Shown piece after piece: positions 1 to 12,400 of a DNA stretch of 64,000 nucleotides; position 1 is the first letter of the stretch; each line of letters starts with the position of its first letter. Origin of the DNA: Sitta carolinensis (taxonomy: Eukaryota; Chordata; Aves; Passeriformes; Sittidae); contig CM063283.1 in assembly GCA_032173965.1 (NCBI GenBank), positions 87,905,243 to 87,969,242 of the forward strand, in the 5' to 3' direction. A model generated the notes under the pieces. The model ran no database searches and was not told where the DNA came from. It saw only the letters and a program-made list of their open reading frames with translations. The position numbers were made by a program, and so were the translations under genes.

Positions 1-480
1 GGAGGTGTTTTTGTGCCACGTCCAGTTGCGGGGGGAGCTCGGGGGCGGCTCCTCCTCATCCTCCCGAGTTGTTGCTCGTGTGTGCGTGTGTGTGTGTGTG
101 AGTGTGAGTGACAGCCGCTGCTTTGTGCCGCCCGGCCGGGCGCAGCGCCGGGCCGGGACGCCACCCCCCACAGCCCTCGCGGGGCTCCGGTGAATGGAGG
201 CGGCGTATCCGGCGGCCGCGGGGCAGCGCCGGGGGAAGGCGGGCAGCGCCTCTCGGCCGGAGCGCGGCGCAGCCCGAAAGTTTCCCGGGCGGGAGCGGGA
301 AGCGGCGCCGCCCCGCACGGGGACCGGCGGGCGGGCGGGCACACCGGGCTGCGGCGGGGACATGGCTCTCGACCAGCTCAGTTCGTTTTTCTTTCCATCA
401 CTGACTTTCGACTTCAGTTGTACTGAGGCCGGGGGTTTTCTCAAGGAGCGCGGTGCCCTGTGGCCTCGGTCGATGCCAGT
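1..480 (+). promoter_or_regulatory. NCK2: CpG island, probable NCK2 promoter and first-exon region
   Basis: The first ~375 bases are strongly GC- and CpG-rich, with many CGCC, GGCCGG and GCGC runs, and the composition falls abruptly to the AT-rich level of the rest of the window after about 480. A GC box (GGGGCGG) lies at 42-48 and a GGGCGGGCGGGC stretch at 329-340, both typical Sp1/KLF-type sites. I see no TATA box or CCAAT box, which fits a dispersed CpG-island promoter. It is assigned to NCK2 by position: it is the only such block upstream of the NCK2 coding exon on the same strand. The island may begin before the window, so its upstream limit is unknown. The link to NCK2 is inference; a transcript end map would settle it. 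Confidence 0.72.
78..110. repeat. (GT)n microsatellite, interrupted
   Basis: This is a run of GT dinucleotides with single interruptions (CGT, then AGTGTGAGTG) inside the CpG island. It may vary in length between individuals. It lies 30 bases downstream of the GC box at 42-48, so it could sit at or near transcription start sites. Confidence 0.85.
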
Positions 481-484
481 GTAG
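194..484 (+). other. Upstream open reading frame in the candidate exon 1
   Basis: The frame is open for 96 codons from ATG 194 to the TAG at 482-484, with an internal ATG at 362-364 in strong context (G at -3, G at +4; GGGGACATGG). The shorter frame encodes 40 residues beginning MALDQLSSFF. The 5' half is Ala/Arg/Gly-rich, as any frame in a CpG island tends to be, and I recognise no domain. If this stretch is in the NCK2 mRNA, the frame would act as a uORF and lower initiation at the NCK2 start. Its stop codon ends exactly one base before the candidate donor at 485. It is probably not a functional protein. Confidence 0.25.
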
Positions 485-3400
485 GTAAAGGAGATAAAGG
501 TAAAATTGCATCTCACGTACCGAGTGCACAGTGAAGCGCATCCCTGCGTGTTTTGGGAAGAAAATTACTGAAGTTTATAAGTCTTCTCGCCCTGTTTTTA
601 ATTAAAATGTGCCCAGGCTTACCACTACCCCTTGCTGGCAGGGTAGGCACTTTGGCCTATCTCAGATCAGGTTGTCAGATCGGGATTCAGGTTTGTAATT
701 CAGGTCTGACCTGCAGCTGGCTGATCATGAGGGCTCTCGGCTCTAGTTCCCGTATTAATATCTTCCACTGTTAACAGTGAACGTGGTTCTGTGCGTGCCT
801 CAGGGTTATTCCGTGAATTCTATGTAGTGTTTCACTCGGAACTGTTTTGGGAAAACTAAGAGAAACCTTTTGTTATTTAAAAAGTTGAATGGTGACTGAA
901 AGTCGGCAAGAATTTAAAGCATTCTTCAGCTTGAACAGTATTTCTTCCCATGAAGCATTTTTGTTTCTGAGGAACATACTGCTGCTGTTCTAGCAGCTCA
1001 ACGTGGGAGAATTAGACTTCTCTTTCATGAAATGTGCTAGTGACCTTTGTAAAAACATTATTTTCATGGCCTAACCACGCGTGGTTTGTATCATTGGGAG
1101 CTTGGACTGGTAACAATATGGAGGAATTTGAAAGGACTCACTGGGCAGGAGATTATGAAGAATTTCTGTTTGAAAGTGCTTGTTTTGCCATTGCTTTTTA
1201 GGAATCTGAAGCAGTCAGCACCACATAAATGATGTTAATGGTACTATGTTTTCATTTTTAGGATTATAATTTCTGATGTAATGTTGTTGCTTCTCTGAAA
1301 TATTGATTTCACAACTCCTGAAATTGAAAGCCTCTGTCTCACCCAAGTGTGTTTAAGAAGTTAAGCAGATCGCTTTGTCTTTGTAACTGACTTTCTTCTT
1401 GTGACTTTGACAGAAGATGTCACTTTTGGGAACAGTGAATAAATGTAGCAATAGAAGGCACCTGTACCATGAAGATCAAGGCTGTAATTAGCAAATATTT
1501 TTATATAGGCCATGAAACAGATACAGATTCATTATAATTTTAGCTCTTATTGCTGTTGTTCTGTCTCTGCAACATTAGCTGTTGCATATGCCTCCTACCA
1601 GATTACATTTCTGATTGCTTTTGTGGAAAAAAAAAAAGGATACACAAAACTAGCCGTAGAGTTAGCAGTTGATAGTCTGGATGATCCTTTTTATTACATC
1701 CTGGTTACTGAGCATATGATGAATTCAGAAATTCAGCCTTTGCCTTGTTGCTGTACAGAAAGGGAACTTATCTCCCCTTTCTCCCTTTTCTTCTCTCTTT
1801 TCCTGGCTCGCTGTCTGAAAGCTTAAGGAAAGGTGTTTGCTCTCTTCCGTGTCACCTCACATCTTCTGTTAGCTAAAGAAGAGGGATGAGGTCAGCGGTG
1901 TCTGCTGCTTTTCCAGCCTTTGGTTTTTTTGTGCCTTGTGTTGCTGTTGGTATGTTAATCCTTTGCAGTGCTTATGGCTTTCCTCAGTTGAAACTATAAC
2001 AGTAGTGACTCGAAAAGTTATACCCAGATAGCACTGTTTGCTGGTCGTGGTCTTGAGCAGCAGCAAAACTACCCAGAGTATCTGCGTTTTTCATGCTGCT
2101 TGAGCATAAAAGCTGCTTCCAGACTCATGGAGACAGGTGCTGTATCAATTTACTTGCTGCAGGTTTGAAATCAAAACCAAAGCGTCTTTGAATGTGAAGC
2201 GTAAGTTCTAGAAAAGTGTTTTCTGTTTGTATTGAGAGACCAATGGTTTCTAAGCCATGAGTATTCCCAAATCCTGCTCCCACTGCGTTTTGAGGAAGGA
2301 GGATTGCCAATGTGGGTTGATTAGAGGTGTTTGAGGGAGTTTTTAGATAGCTGAAAACTGAAACCAGATGTTGCTGTGTTTTGGTTGGTTTAGTCAGCCC
2401 GGGATGAGGTGCTGGGTGCTCCTCGCTGCACACTCTGCTCCCCCAAAGTAGGTCATCTGGCTTGTGGAAGAGGCAGGGAGTTGAGGCACTCTGCAGGAGA
2501 GCTGCTTTCTGCTTCTCGTGAAATAGTAAACTTAAAGGTAGTATGCTTTGTCCTTGTATTTACTAGGTATACAGAAATGTTGTAGAACAATAATTTCCAG
2601 GGAGTGAAAGTCAGGAATTCTTACTAGTTCCTGAAGTGAACGATGCTTAGAGAGCTGGGATGGTGTTTGTAATGTGGGTAATAGCATTGTTTTGTCTTCC
2701 TGAGGTGAAGAAGTGAGGCCTGCACCAGTCATTTTACCTGTTCACCATTGTCCAGTCTTTAGTACATGAGATCCTGGTATGCCTTCTGAGAAATGACTTC
2801 TGTTTGTTCTGCTTTGCAGATTTATGCATATTGGCCCAGGAATCCAGAAGTTGTTTCTGTTTTAGGTAGCTCCAGTTTAAATTTTCCCTGCAAATTAATT
2901 CGACCTATTAGTTTTCTCATAATAATATAGTCAGTGGTGTTCTGCCCAATTAAACTGTTTGTTCAGTAGTGGGTAAAGTAACTCTTTGAAATGCTAAGTT
3001 TTTGTTATTCTGTTTTTTTCCTTGAAGTTATCTTTTTTCCCCATCATAAAAGTTCTTACTTATTTCATAAATGCTAATGACATGAGTAAGTTGAAAGTGC
3101 ATTGAAATGTGAAATATATATTTTTATATTCAATTAAGTATGTGACACAACAAATCAATTTGTTTCTTCCCATTAATGGAGTTCATATTTTAAATCCAGC
3201 ATAAATAATAACTTTTTGTGTAATGAGGCGGTCTGACAGCATACATTTTTAAGCTTTCATAGAGTATTGCAAATTTTAAGAATTCAGGTGCAGGGGAATA
3301 AATCTTGATTAAAGAATAGTAACCCATTTCATTTTAAATTACTGCAGTTATATACAAAACAGTGGTGTCAGTAAAGTTTTAGGAAAGCTCATGCTATGAA

Positions 3401-6150
3401 AGACATTTTTTAGAGTGGAAGCTCAGGCATGCTGGTATAGCCTGTATTTTCACTGTATTTCACAGTTGTAGAAACAAACTTTGTGGCTTAGAGGCTTTTT
3501 TGCACTGTAGGTTAGCTATGCTGTTTTTGGTCCTGATCTCACTAGCCAGTATTAATATGGTGACATGTAACTACTGTTGACTATTTGGTGGAGCAGACAG
3601 CGTGGTGAACATGGTACACTTGGCAGATCCCTGAATTCTCCAAAGTGTTGCTTCTTTCTTACTATCATGACAAAATACAGGAGCAAAATAAAATGCTGTA
3701 TGGGTGTGTTTTTACCTTACCCAGTTTTCCTCAACTCGTATCAGTTACTGGATGCAGAGTACACACAACCATAGAAACAGACATGAAAACAGGTAGTGAG
3801 ATATACCACAGATAGAATATAGCAGAAATTTTATTGGACAAAAAAGGTAGATGTAGTATGTTTACAGAATCAGGTAGCAACTATCTTAGGCATCTTCCTT
3901 TTTAAAATCTTCTTTTAAATTAATTAAATTAAATACAAACTTTGTTTCAAATACGATGGTTAAACAAAAAAAGAAATATAGTTAGGTAGACTAGTTAGGT
4001 TGTGTTTCAGCAGCTGTGTTGTTTGGATAGGTGGGGCATCAATAACCAAAAATAAAAGAGCAGGCCTTCTATTTATTACCTATTTGACAGAAAGGCAGAT
4101 TTTCACCTTCTGGGATGTTTGAAGTTTCTGCATTCCAAAAACGATCAGAGTATTTATGAGAGCCTTAATAAAGAGAAGCGACACGAGTGTGAAAGCAGGT
4201 ACTGAAGTTTATGGAGAAGCTAGAGGCTGTGGATGCTCTTCCTGGGGCAGTCCTCTGAGTCTGGGTCACGTCCTCTTACAGAGTGAGAAGCTGCTTTTAG
4301 CTGAGTGCTGTCTCTTGCCTGTCTTTCCCCATGGGGTGCACTGGATCAGCTCTGTGCAAATAAGAGGAGCCATCAGACGCTGCTGGAGAACAGGAGGAGG
4401 GTTAACAAAGGCGGGTGCTTTTTGCTCATGATGGGGTGGGATTATAGGTTTTAGCAGTGCATCATTTAAAAAGTACGTGTTTTATTTTTAAGAAAATAGA
4501 AGGCAGCTCTTGGGAAAAAACTGTCGATTTCACTTCAGATTTGACTATATTGTTCTTATTTATATTATTTTTAGAAAGTCATGAAATATTGCCTTATAGC
4601 CTTTCCTTCAAAAAAGACTAGATCCTTGCAAGGGTAGGAAGGTTTAGAAAGGAATGATGGTATTCATTAAGCATATAAACTATAAATGAAACATAGTAGG
4701 ATTTTCTAACTCATCCTTGTCAAATTTAAGTTGGCTAAAATAATGCTTTTTGTAAACCAATTAAGTATTAGTTAACTATATAGTAAAATAAAGCACTTAA
4801 TTCCTTCAGTCCTTTCATAGGTTTGGGAGAGAAGAGGAACACTATGTCATGTTAAAACTACTCTATGTGGAGAGTTAAACTGGTGTATTACTCTTGAGTT
4901 TTTTTGTGCATTCTGGACTAATAAACCTTTCTAGGAAAATCAATAAGTGAAGCCTCCTGTTTAGCCAAACCTGGCACTGATACCGAAGAAGAGTCCCAAG
5001 CATCGATCCTACTGACCTCTTGATTTTAATGCAGTAAGAACACCCTCAGCATACCATGGCTGCAAGGTTTTTCCTTCCTGTGCTTACAATAGCAGTGTAT
5101 CCATCACACTTGTTTTCTACCACATCCATTGTGTGTTGGACTTGGCTCCCAGTGCCATTCTGGGTCACTGCTGTTCCAGGGGAGCTGACTTCTTAGTTGA
5201 CATCCTAATGATGTTTCAGATGACGACAAGGAAAGTAGTTTTCAACCTTTTAATGCAGAAGGAGAGATAGGTGGCTCTATGATATGCTCTCGGGCTGGAT
5301 TTTGATAGCTGTCATGACAACAAATGACACGTTCATTTTCCTGAATGGATGGTGTCCTTCCAGACACACTGAGTGTTATCAAATTTGACAGGTCTTGAAT
5401 GATGGCATGTCAAGGATTCTGGATTCCATCACAGGAGACTTGGCCTGCTGCAAATGCACACTGCCACCTGGCTTAACAATACTTACTTAAGGCTTTTTCT
5501 TGGGTTTGAGTTCAGTGCTTTTTAGTTTGTTTTTACAAGTATCCTTTGAGTTTTCATTTTAAATATATTTAATATTGGTTGAAAATGCAGTTGGAAATTT
5601 TAGATTGAAATTTTTTTGCTGAATAGTAGAAGAGAAAAAAAGGAGTTGAACTTCATCCAGTCACTTTAAAGATGCATGTGTTTTAAATGCCCTCAGTATC
5701 TTTGGTAAAAATGTCAGCAAAACCAGTAGGATAGGTTTTTAGTATTTGTTAGGCTGGAAATGAGCGCTCTGATCATTGATTTTTTCATTTTGTATGGTGC
5801 TGTCAGTCAGTGATGGTACAAACACTCCATGGTAGTTCAGCTGTAGAGTAAGCCAGGAGCTGACACCTGTGTAGATGGGCTGCAAACTGGGGCAGTCAGT
5901 GGCACAGATGGCTTATTTGGTTTATTTATAGGCTTGGCTGTTTATTTGTAAGGTTGCAATCTCAGTTGGCCAGGTGTTTCTGGTTTAACCGGACTGAAGA
6001 AGTTCTGTAAGTTGGGTAAAACCCTCTAAATGCTGTTTTTTGTGTGTTTTGTTTTGGAATGTTAAGCTGGATTATGGTCTGTCAGTATCTAATGCTCTGG
6101 TAACTGACTCAAATGACCTGCAAACAGTAGTTTTTCATGTGTGGTGGTGT

Positions 6151-6164
6151 ATTTATTTATTTAT
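6151..6164. repeat. (ATTT)n short microsatellite
   Basis: About three and a half tandem copies of ATTT occur in intronic sequence. It is short and probably of no consequence. Confidence 0.7.
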
Positions 6165-6463
6165 AGTTAAGAATTACTTTTGTTGGCAATACTTTCTGTC
6201 TATATCTGTAATATAAGTGAAATGATAACTGGTACCGTTTGGGTACCTAAGAAGGTACTATATTTTGTTCTTCAATTAGTCCTTCCTACCAGAAGCTGGA
6301 ATTCTGTGTATGTAGCAACTTCGGAAATGTAAATTAAGACATAGCATTTTTCCCAGTGAGTACTGAAATTTTGTAAAAGTCCCTGCTATTTTTCAGCTGT
6401 GTGGTTTTAATTAAGAATGTTTTTGTTCCAGTCATAAAAGAAATTGGTTATTGTTTTTGTGTT

Positions 6464-6494
6464 GAAAGCACAATTATTGTTTAATTGTGCTTTC
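6464..6494. repeat. Perfect 13-bp inverted repeat, 5-nt loop
   Basis: The left arm GAAAGCACAATTA (6464-6476) and right arm TAATTGTGCTTTC (6482-6494) are exact reverse complements separated by TTGTT. The stem does not extend outward (T at 6463 faces C at 6495). It is too short for an ordinary microRNA precursor. It could be the tip of a decayed inverted-repeat element or a palindromic protein-binding site. Confidence 0.85.
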
Positions 6495-9400
6495 CTTTAA
6501 TCATTGCATGTTGAATGCAAAAAATATAGGTGGCATTTATAGGTATGAAGATGGGGATTTTTACATCAAAAAAAGAGTGAAGCCATTTAGAGTATAAACA
6601 TCCTGAGCTTTACCTTTCCTGTCTTTCAGAAAAAAAGATGAAAAGAAAAATTGATGATCAATCTCCTTCCCTTTCATTTTCAGGTCTGTAGGCAGTCTTT
6701 TTGCTACTGCTGCAGGGAAAATATAGAAATAATTATATCGTGGACTATTCATAAATTCACAATGTTTTGAATTCCATTTAATCCAAATAGAGAAGGAAAT
6801 TAATGCTAATATCCCAAATAATTAATGCTATAATAAAGGATCTGCCTTCCACTTGACACTAAAGGACTTATGTTCTGTTACATCAAAAGACGTAAATCAT
6901 TTTGACCATTCAATATTAAAATTCTAGTTCATGAATATTAGAAATTTAATCAGATATCTCAGTAAGGACTGTGTGGATCGTATTGTGTTTAAACACTAGT
7001 AATCACAAAGCTTGTGTTTAGCACAAATATTAAAATAAGACACATCACTTTTATAAGCTTTGAGGCTCTTAAGGGATGCATGGGGAATCATAATGAACTG
7101 AAAAGTTATAGACTTCCTATGACAGAAAACTGTTAAAGTCGGGGTAATGTCGTTACTGCGACAATGTGTGTCTTCCTCTGTTAGTCTCATCTTATAATAC
7201 TCTTGGTTGTATTCCTTTAGGATCTTTTCTGGTTTTGCTGGCAGGAGATTCTGGATGTTTATTTTATTCAGGTATTTCTTTCAGCTCTCCGGAAGACACA
7301 ATGTCAAAGCTTTGCCAAAGTTTCATTCTTTGTTTTGTATACCAACTTCTCCCTCTGTTGCTGTGGCCCTGTGACAATGCAAGCATGTGCTTAGTCCTGC
7401 TAGCGGTGCTATTGGAGTGAATGTCTCTTATTTACAAAACATGAAGCTGAGCCATACGCACATCTTTTCGAAGACAAGAGCCACTGTTATATTGCAGGTC
7501 CATTCTTTTAAAGTTACACATTCTTTACTTTTCACAATGTGTATATTGAATTATGGAACTTCTGCTGTAGTGTCACACAGCCAGCTTATTTTTAGAGACA
7601 GACTTTATGCCTATACATTGTGTATGACATTACTTTTCCAATAGTCCCATGAAGTCAGTGTGGCTCCTAGTAGTTTAGGATTGTTTAATGAACAGTAATA
7701 CTGAGCTGTTATAGGACAGGTGTGGATGAGGCAGTGCTCGATATAATGCCTGCTTAAGTTGATGGAGAAAGTGGTTAGTCCCTCAGGGGGGAATTAGTTT
7801 GTTTGGTGTTTTATTTAAAAACATGGAAACAGAGAATTTAAAACAGAAAGCCAAAATTAATGAAAACAGGAAAAAAATGAGAATTAAAATGTGATGCAAG
7901 AAAGGCTCTTAAATGCATTGGGGGTTGTAATTCTTTTGGAGGAACCGAAGCTTTGAAAATAAGTATATAAATGCAGATTATGGAAATGCATAACTTCTAA
8001 AATGCTTTGCCCCCCATGTTTTAATATTGTTAGATTTTTTAATGGTGCAGCTAGACCTGATTTCAATGTTTTGTTTTAAAAGTCTTTTCAGCTTGCCCTT
8101 GTGATTTGTCTGTTCTGTTCTTTGATAATTTTTCCCTTCTTTCCGATAGATAATTTTAGTGGTTAAGTAGCTGGTCATTTGAATTCCTTTGAGTTAATAT
8201 AAGTGATATACTTGTGGTTAAAGGAAGATACCATACATAACTGTAATCTGAATTAATGGCCATTGACTTACTCTTCTGCAGCAGTGGCACACATACCATT
8301 ACTGAGTGTACATAGCATTCAAAGCAGCTTGGTATTTAGTAGATTATACTGTGCTTGCTAAGCAGGTAGTAAAATTTTAAATGCTTCATTTTTCAGAAGT
8401 AGCAATCGTGAATCTGATGTCAGTGAGTCATGAATGCAGGTGAGTCGAGGTAGAGCTCTGCTAGAGAGGAGGTCATTTTTCCAATGCCACTCCCTGGTCA
8501 GCTCTGCCTGCTTATTGCCCACCTGACTGGTAGCAGCCCTTGGCTCTTATTCCTGTGCCACTTTCCTGCCACAGACTTGTTTTGGATATGAGGGATGTGC
8601 CTAGTTTGCAGGATGTCACGCCTGATGTTAAGTAGCTGGATTTTAGTGGATTGTTTTCGGGGATACTATTGTTCTAAAATTGTGGCACCTACTAGATCTT
8701 AAGAAGACCCCCACAAAACCCAACAACAATTAAAACTCCAAACCTCAATATTAATACTTGCACCTGATGTCAATATAATTCATAGTTTTGGCAGTTGTGT
8801 ACATGCACCTTTAGATTTTCTTAGGGAAGTACCATTTTATTTTATGAATCTGTAAATACTTAATTCAAGAACAGCTTTGATTTAGTTGGTGCATACCTTG
8901 ATTATTGTGCTGTCTAAACTGATGGTGATCACCTGTGTCTTTGGTTTGTTAATCTTTTCCCTCCTCCTTTTCCATTGCACAGTATTTTGTGGATAAGTAG
9001 GATTGGAAATAGCCTTGATTGTAAGTGGACATGTTTTTAGGTGCTCTGTAATCCATTCATACGGCAGAAATATTTAAGCAAAGAAAATAAAATAGTAGAT
9101 AAAACTAGAGAAAAATGTATTCTGTCTAGCATGATTACATTTGGGAATGAGTAAGATTTGACTGGAACATTGCAGTTACATGATGTGCAGAAGTAGAGAC
9201 TGAGCTTTCTGAAATGAGGATACACTTGAACCCTTGTGTACAAGATTTCTGTATAATTGTTTTAACTTCCTTCTTCTGTGAATATATTCTGGAATTTTGT
9301 TAGGCTATTGTGGTGGGTTCCCACCTAGGTCAGCCAATACATACCTTTCCTTAAATAAGAAGAAACATTTTTACATTGAGAAATGTAATAAATAAATGTT

Positions 9401-12400
9401 TTGCATTTTTTTTCTGGAATTTTCAGTGGCATTGATTTGAAGTACGTAAATTTATGGAAGGCTAAAATGACTGTGTGTAACTGTTCTGTGGACAGATCTG
9501 TTCTGCAGCTGCTGTGTGTGACTGATCATCATATGTTGCCTTGCACTGCGCAGCCCTTTGCTCTGATACCTCTTTCAAAGCATTCAGATCTGCCTCCTTA
9601 CCCCGTCTCCCTTCCGCTCCCTGTGTAGTACTGGGGAGCACAAGTCACTGCTTCAGAAATCCACATCCTCTGGTTAATGCAGTTTTTCCAAGCAGCACAG
9701 GGGCTGTCAGGTAGCTGAATGGCGTCCAGCTGCTGTGTTAGGAAGCCCTTTGTCTAACGATCTGCTGTTAAAGTTCCCGTGGAGGCTATTACTCATGTAT
9801 TCTTCATGCCGGAAGAGTCTTTCCATTAAATTAACAGCTGTGAATAGGATTTGGATGAAGTTATTTTTGGTAGTGTTTTGTTGGCTCTCTGTTCTAACTA
9901 AATATGTAGTTGCACACAGTCACAGAAATGAGGTGGTCTGTTTGCTTATATCTGCTCAGGAGAAAGTGTAGGTTGCTTTACAGGTTATTCTGCTGGATAT
10001 CATATTCTTATTTTCTGCCCTCATATGTATATGGTTGCAACTTGGTATTTGGGAATGATTAATTAAATCTGAATTTATTGTGGTCCAAATTGGTGTAGGA
10101 TTTACTGGTATGAACTGGATTTGGGCTAAGATGAATCGTATAAAAATAACACTGTACTCCCTTCACTATACATCATCTTCCTTCTGCTTGTCCACTCTTT
10201 ATAGTGTGGGGAAGCTACCATAGAGGGAATTGTGTGATGAGGTTTAGCACTGGATCCCAGTGTCATAGGGTGTTGGGGGAATGGTGGAAGCAATATTCAG
10301 TTTTTTCCATTGTCCAATAGCTGGATATTCTCTTTTTTGTAATATTTCTTCAGAACATTACTGTTCTGAAAAGTCTGTGTTGCTCTGTACTGAAATGAAA
10401 TGTAGCCTGAGGTTTTCAGCTTGTAGATATACTGTAATATACTTACTGACAATTGCTGGTTCTGAGGACTTTATATGCAACGCTGATCTGAAACTTATAA
10501 ATTTTAAGGGCAGGTACAGGAAAGAGAGTTGGAAAACAGAAATCTTGAGTTCAGGAAGAATTAGACAAAGGATATATGAGTCACAGTTAGTAGCCTTAAA
10601 TGTTTATGTACATTTTAGAAAGTTTCATATGGGCATACTTCCAAGATTGTTTTTTAAAGTAATTGTTTTGTGCTTAACAGCTTTTGCTGCAAAGTGGACA
10701 TAATGCAGGTTGCTGAGTCATTGACCCTTATAATCAACAATTTGTATATCTTCACCTTGTTTAACTTCATACCAAGAAGCAGTAGAAATGTGATTTTTAT
10801 ATAAAATCACTGGGTGAATATACTTGTTCACAAAGCAAAGACTTAAATATTTCTCCAGTATGTCTAATTTTTTATCATTATGTATGGACTTACAGAATGT
10901 GCTCAGCTGAGATTGATCACTGGTGTGTGAAATGACCAAATTATAACAATGGAGAGTTTTCTGAGGTGGGTAATATATTTTCATATGTAGCTTCCAGCGG
11001 TGACTTTAATACACTGAAGGCCACACTTTCAATGCTTCTGTTATTGAAATGTAGTGCTCTGATCGTTTTTCTGCTGAACTTCAATTTAGAACTTCATCTG
11101 GAAAACATCCAAGGAAAAAAACATCAAAGCAAAATAATAATTGTCTCAGATTACAGGAAGATCTTTAAGTATAGAATTAAAATAGGTAGAAAGAGCTTGA
11201 AAAAGTGCACTGGACACCTTAAAGGCTAAATCTCTAAGTAAGAAAGGAAAAGATGGGCATGTACATTGATGTTGTAATAGTTTGCTAACCTTGCATACAG
11301 GAAATAAACTTCTGCCTTCTAACTGTTTATAGCTTCGTTGAATCATCTTGAATCTTTTAGCTTTGCTTTACCTAAAGGATTGTTACCACTTCCCTGATAG
11401 ATCCTCAAGAAGTATATTGCCACTTGCAGAACCCTGAATTGGTCCTCTGCTACACTTCAAAGCCACCAGGTGCACTTTTCCAAATATTTAATCAACTGAG
11501 TTATGATGCTCAAGCCACTTATGAAAGTGTTTAGTTAACTTTTCCGAGGTTTGGATTTGGGACTTTGTAAAGAAGAGCGCATATGGGGAGACGAAAATGA
11601 TGATTAAAAGAAGTGTATGCACAGTTGAGAATTGATTCTGGCTCTTTGGCATTTTAGGTATGCCAGTGTGAGAATGGTTTCTCTAGTTATGTCAGTGTAG
11701 TAATAGCTGTGGGAGGATGGTGTGCTGTGTGAGGCTTCAATAGCTGACTGCTTTTTTGTTTCCTACAACTACAATTAAAAGTACCATAAAAGTTGAATTT
11801 CATATTGGTTTTATTGGAAGAATGATTAAAGAAAAAATGTAATCTGTATTATCCAGGAACACCTCTATGTATCATGCTGAAGTCATTCAGATTTTCCTTT
11901 CTTTGCAGTTAGTCTGGATCTGTCAAACACAGATTTTGGTGGTTCTTGAATTGTTCTGTCAGCGTCAGGTGATTTCAATGCCATCTGTAAAATATATGGG
12001 AAGTTCTGTAAAGTGCAGATTTTCTAGAGTTTTGTTTGGTTTTACTATGCTTTGCAGTGAATATTCAAATGTTCAGGAAATTTGGCATACTTTATTTGTC
12101 TGCTGGGCACAGTAAAATTTTCCTGTAGCATGTGGAAGCTGCTTTTCATCCCACCCACAAGCTCAGTACCTGAAAACCTCAGTTATTTGCTGTGGAGTGT
12201 GCTGGGGAGATCTGCTCTTCTGCCTAATTCTTAGCAGACATGGGGATTTTCTTCACCTCCTGTATTACAGAGGACTCTTCTGCTTGCTTTGATTTCTACA
12301 TTGTCTTTTCATCCCAGCCCACACATTTTTCTTGCTTTTCTAGGAATAGCTTCCCTAGATGGCAACACCAGCGGCTGGCAGCTCTGTGCTTGTTACGCCT

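Larger units (their letters stand above)
1..484 (+). other. NCK2: Candidate untranslated exon 1 of NCK2 (ends uncertain)
   Basis: NCK genes begin with untranslated sequence, and the start codon here sits in an exon 52 kb downstream, so a noncoding first exon must exist upstream. The CpG island is the natural place. Possible splice donors are TAG|GTAAAG with GT at 485-486, AAG|GTAAAA at 500-501, and a weaker CCG|GTGAAT at 190-191. I favour 485 because it lies at the end of the GC-rich block and matches the consensus best. The 5' end cannot be placed and may lie outside the window. If the exon runs to 484 it carries an upstream open frame (194-484). Confidence 0.4.

Noticed and set aside
9305..9345. 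GTGGTGGGTTCCCACCTAGG, reminiscent of an endogenous retrovirus LTR start
   Set aside because: The similarity is a few bases only, with no second LTR, primer site or internal sequence nearby.
10281..10703. 140-codon plus-strand frame
   Set aside because: It is the second longest frame in the window but has no recognisable domain. Its composition is that of translated AT-rich intron, and no poly(A) signal or promoter frames it.
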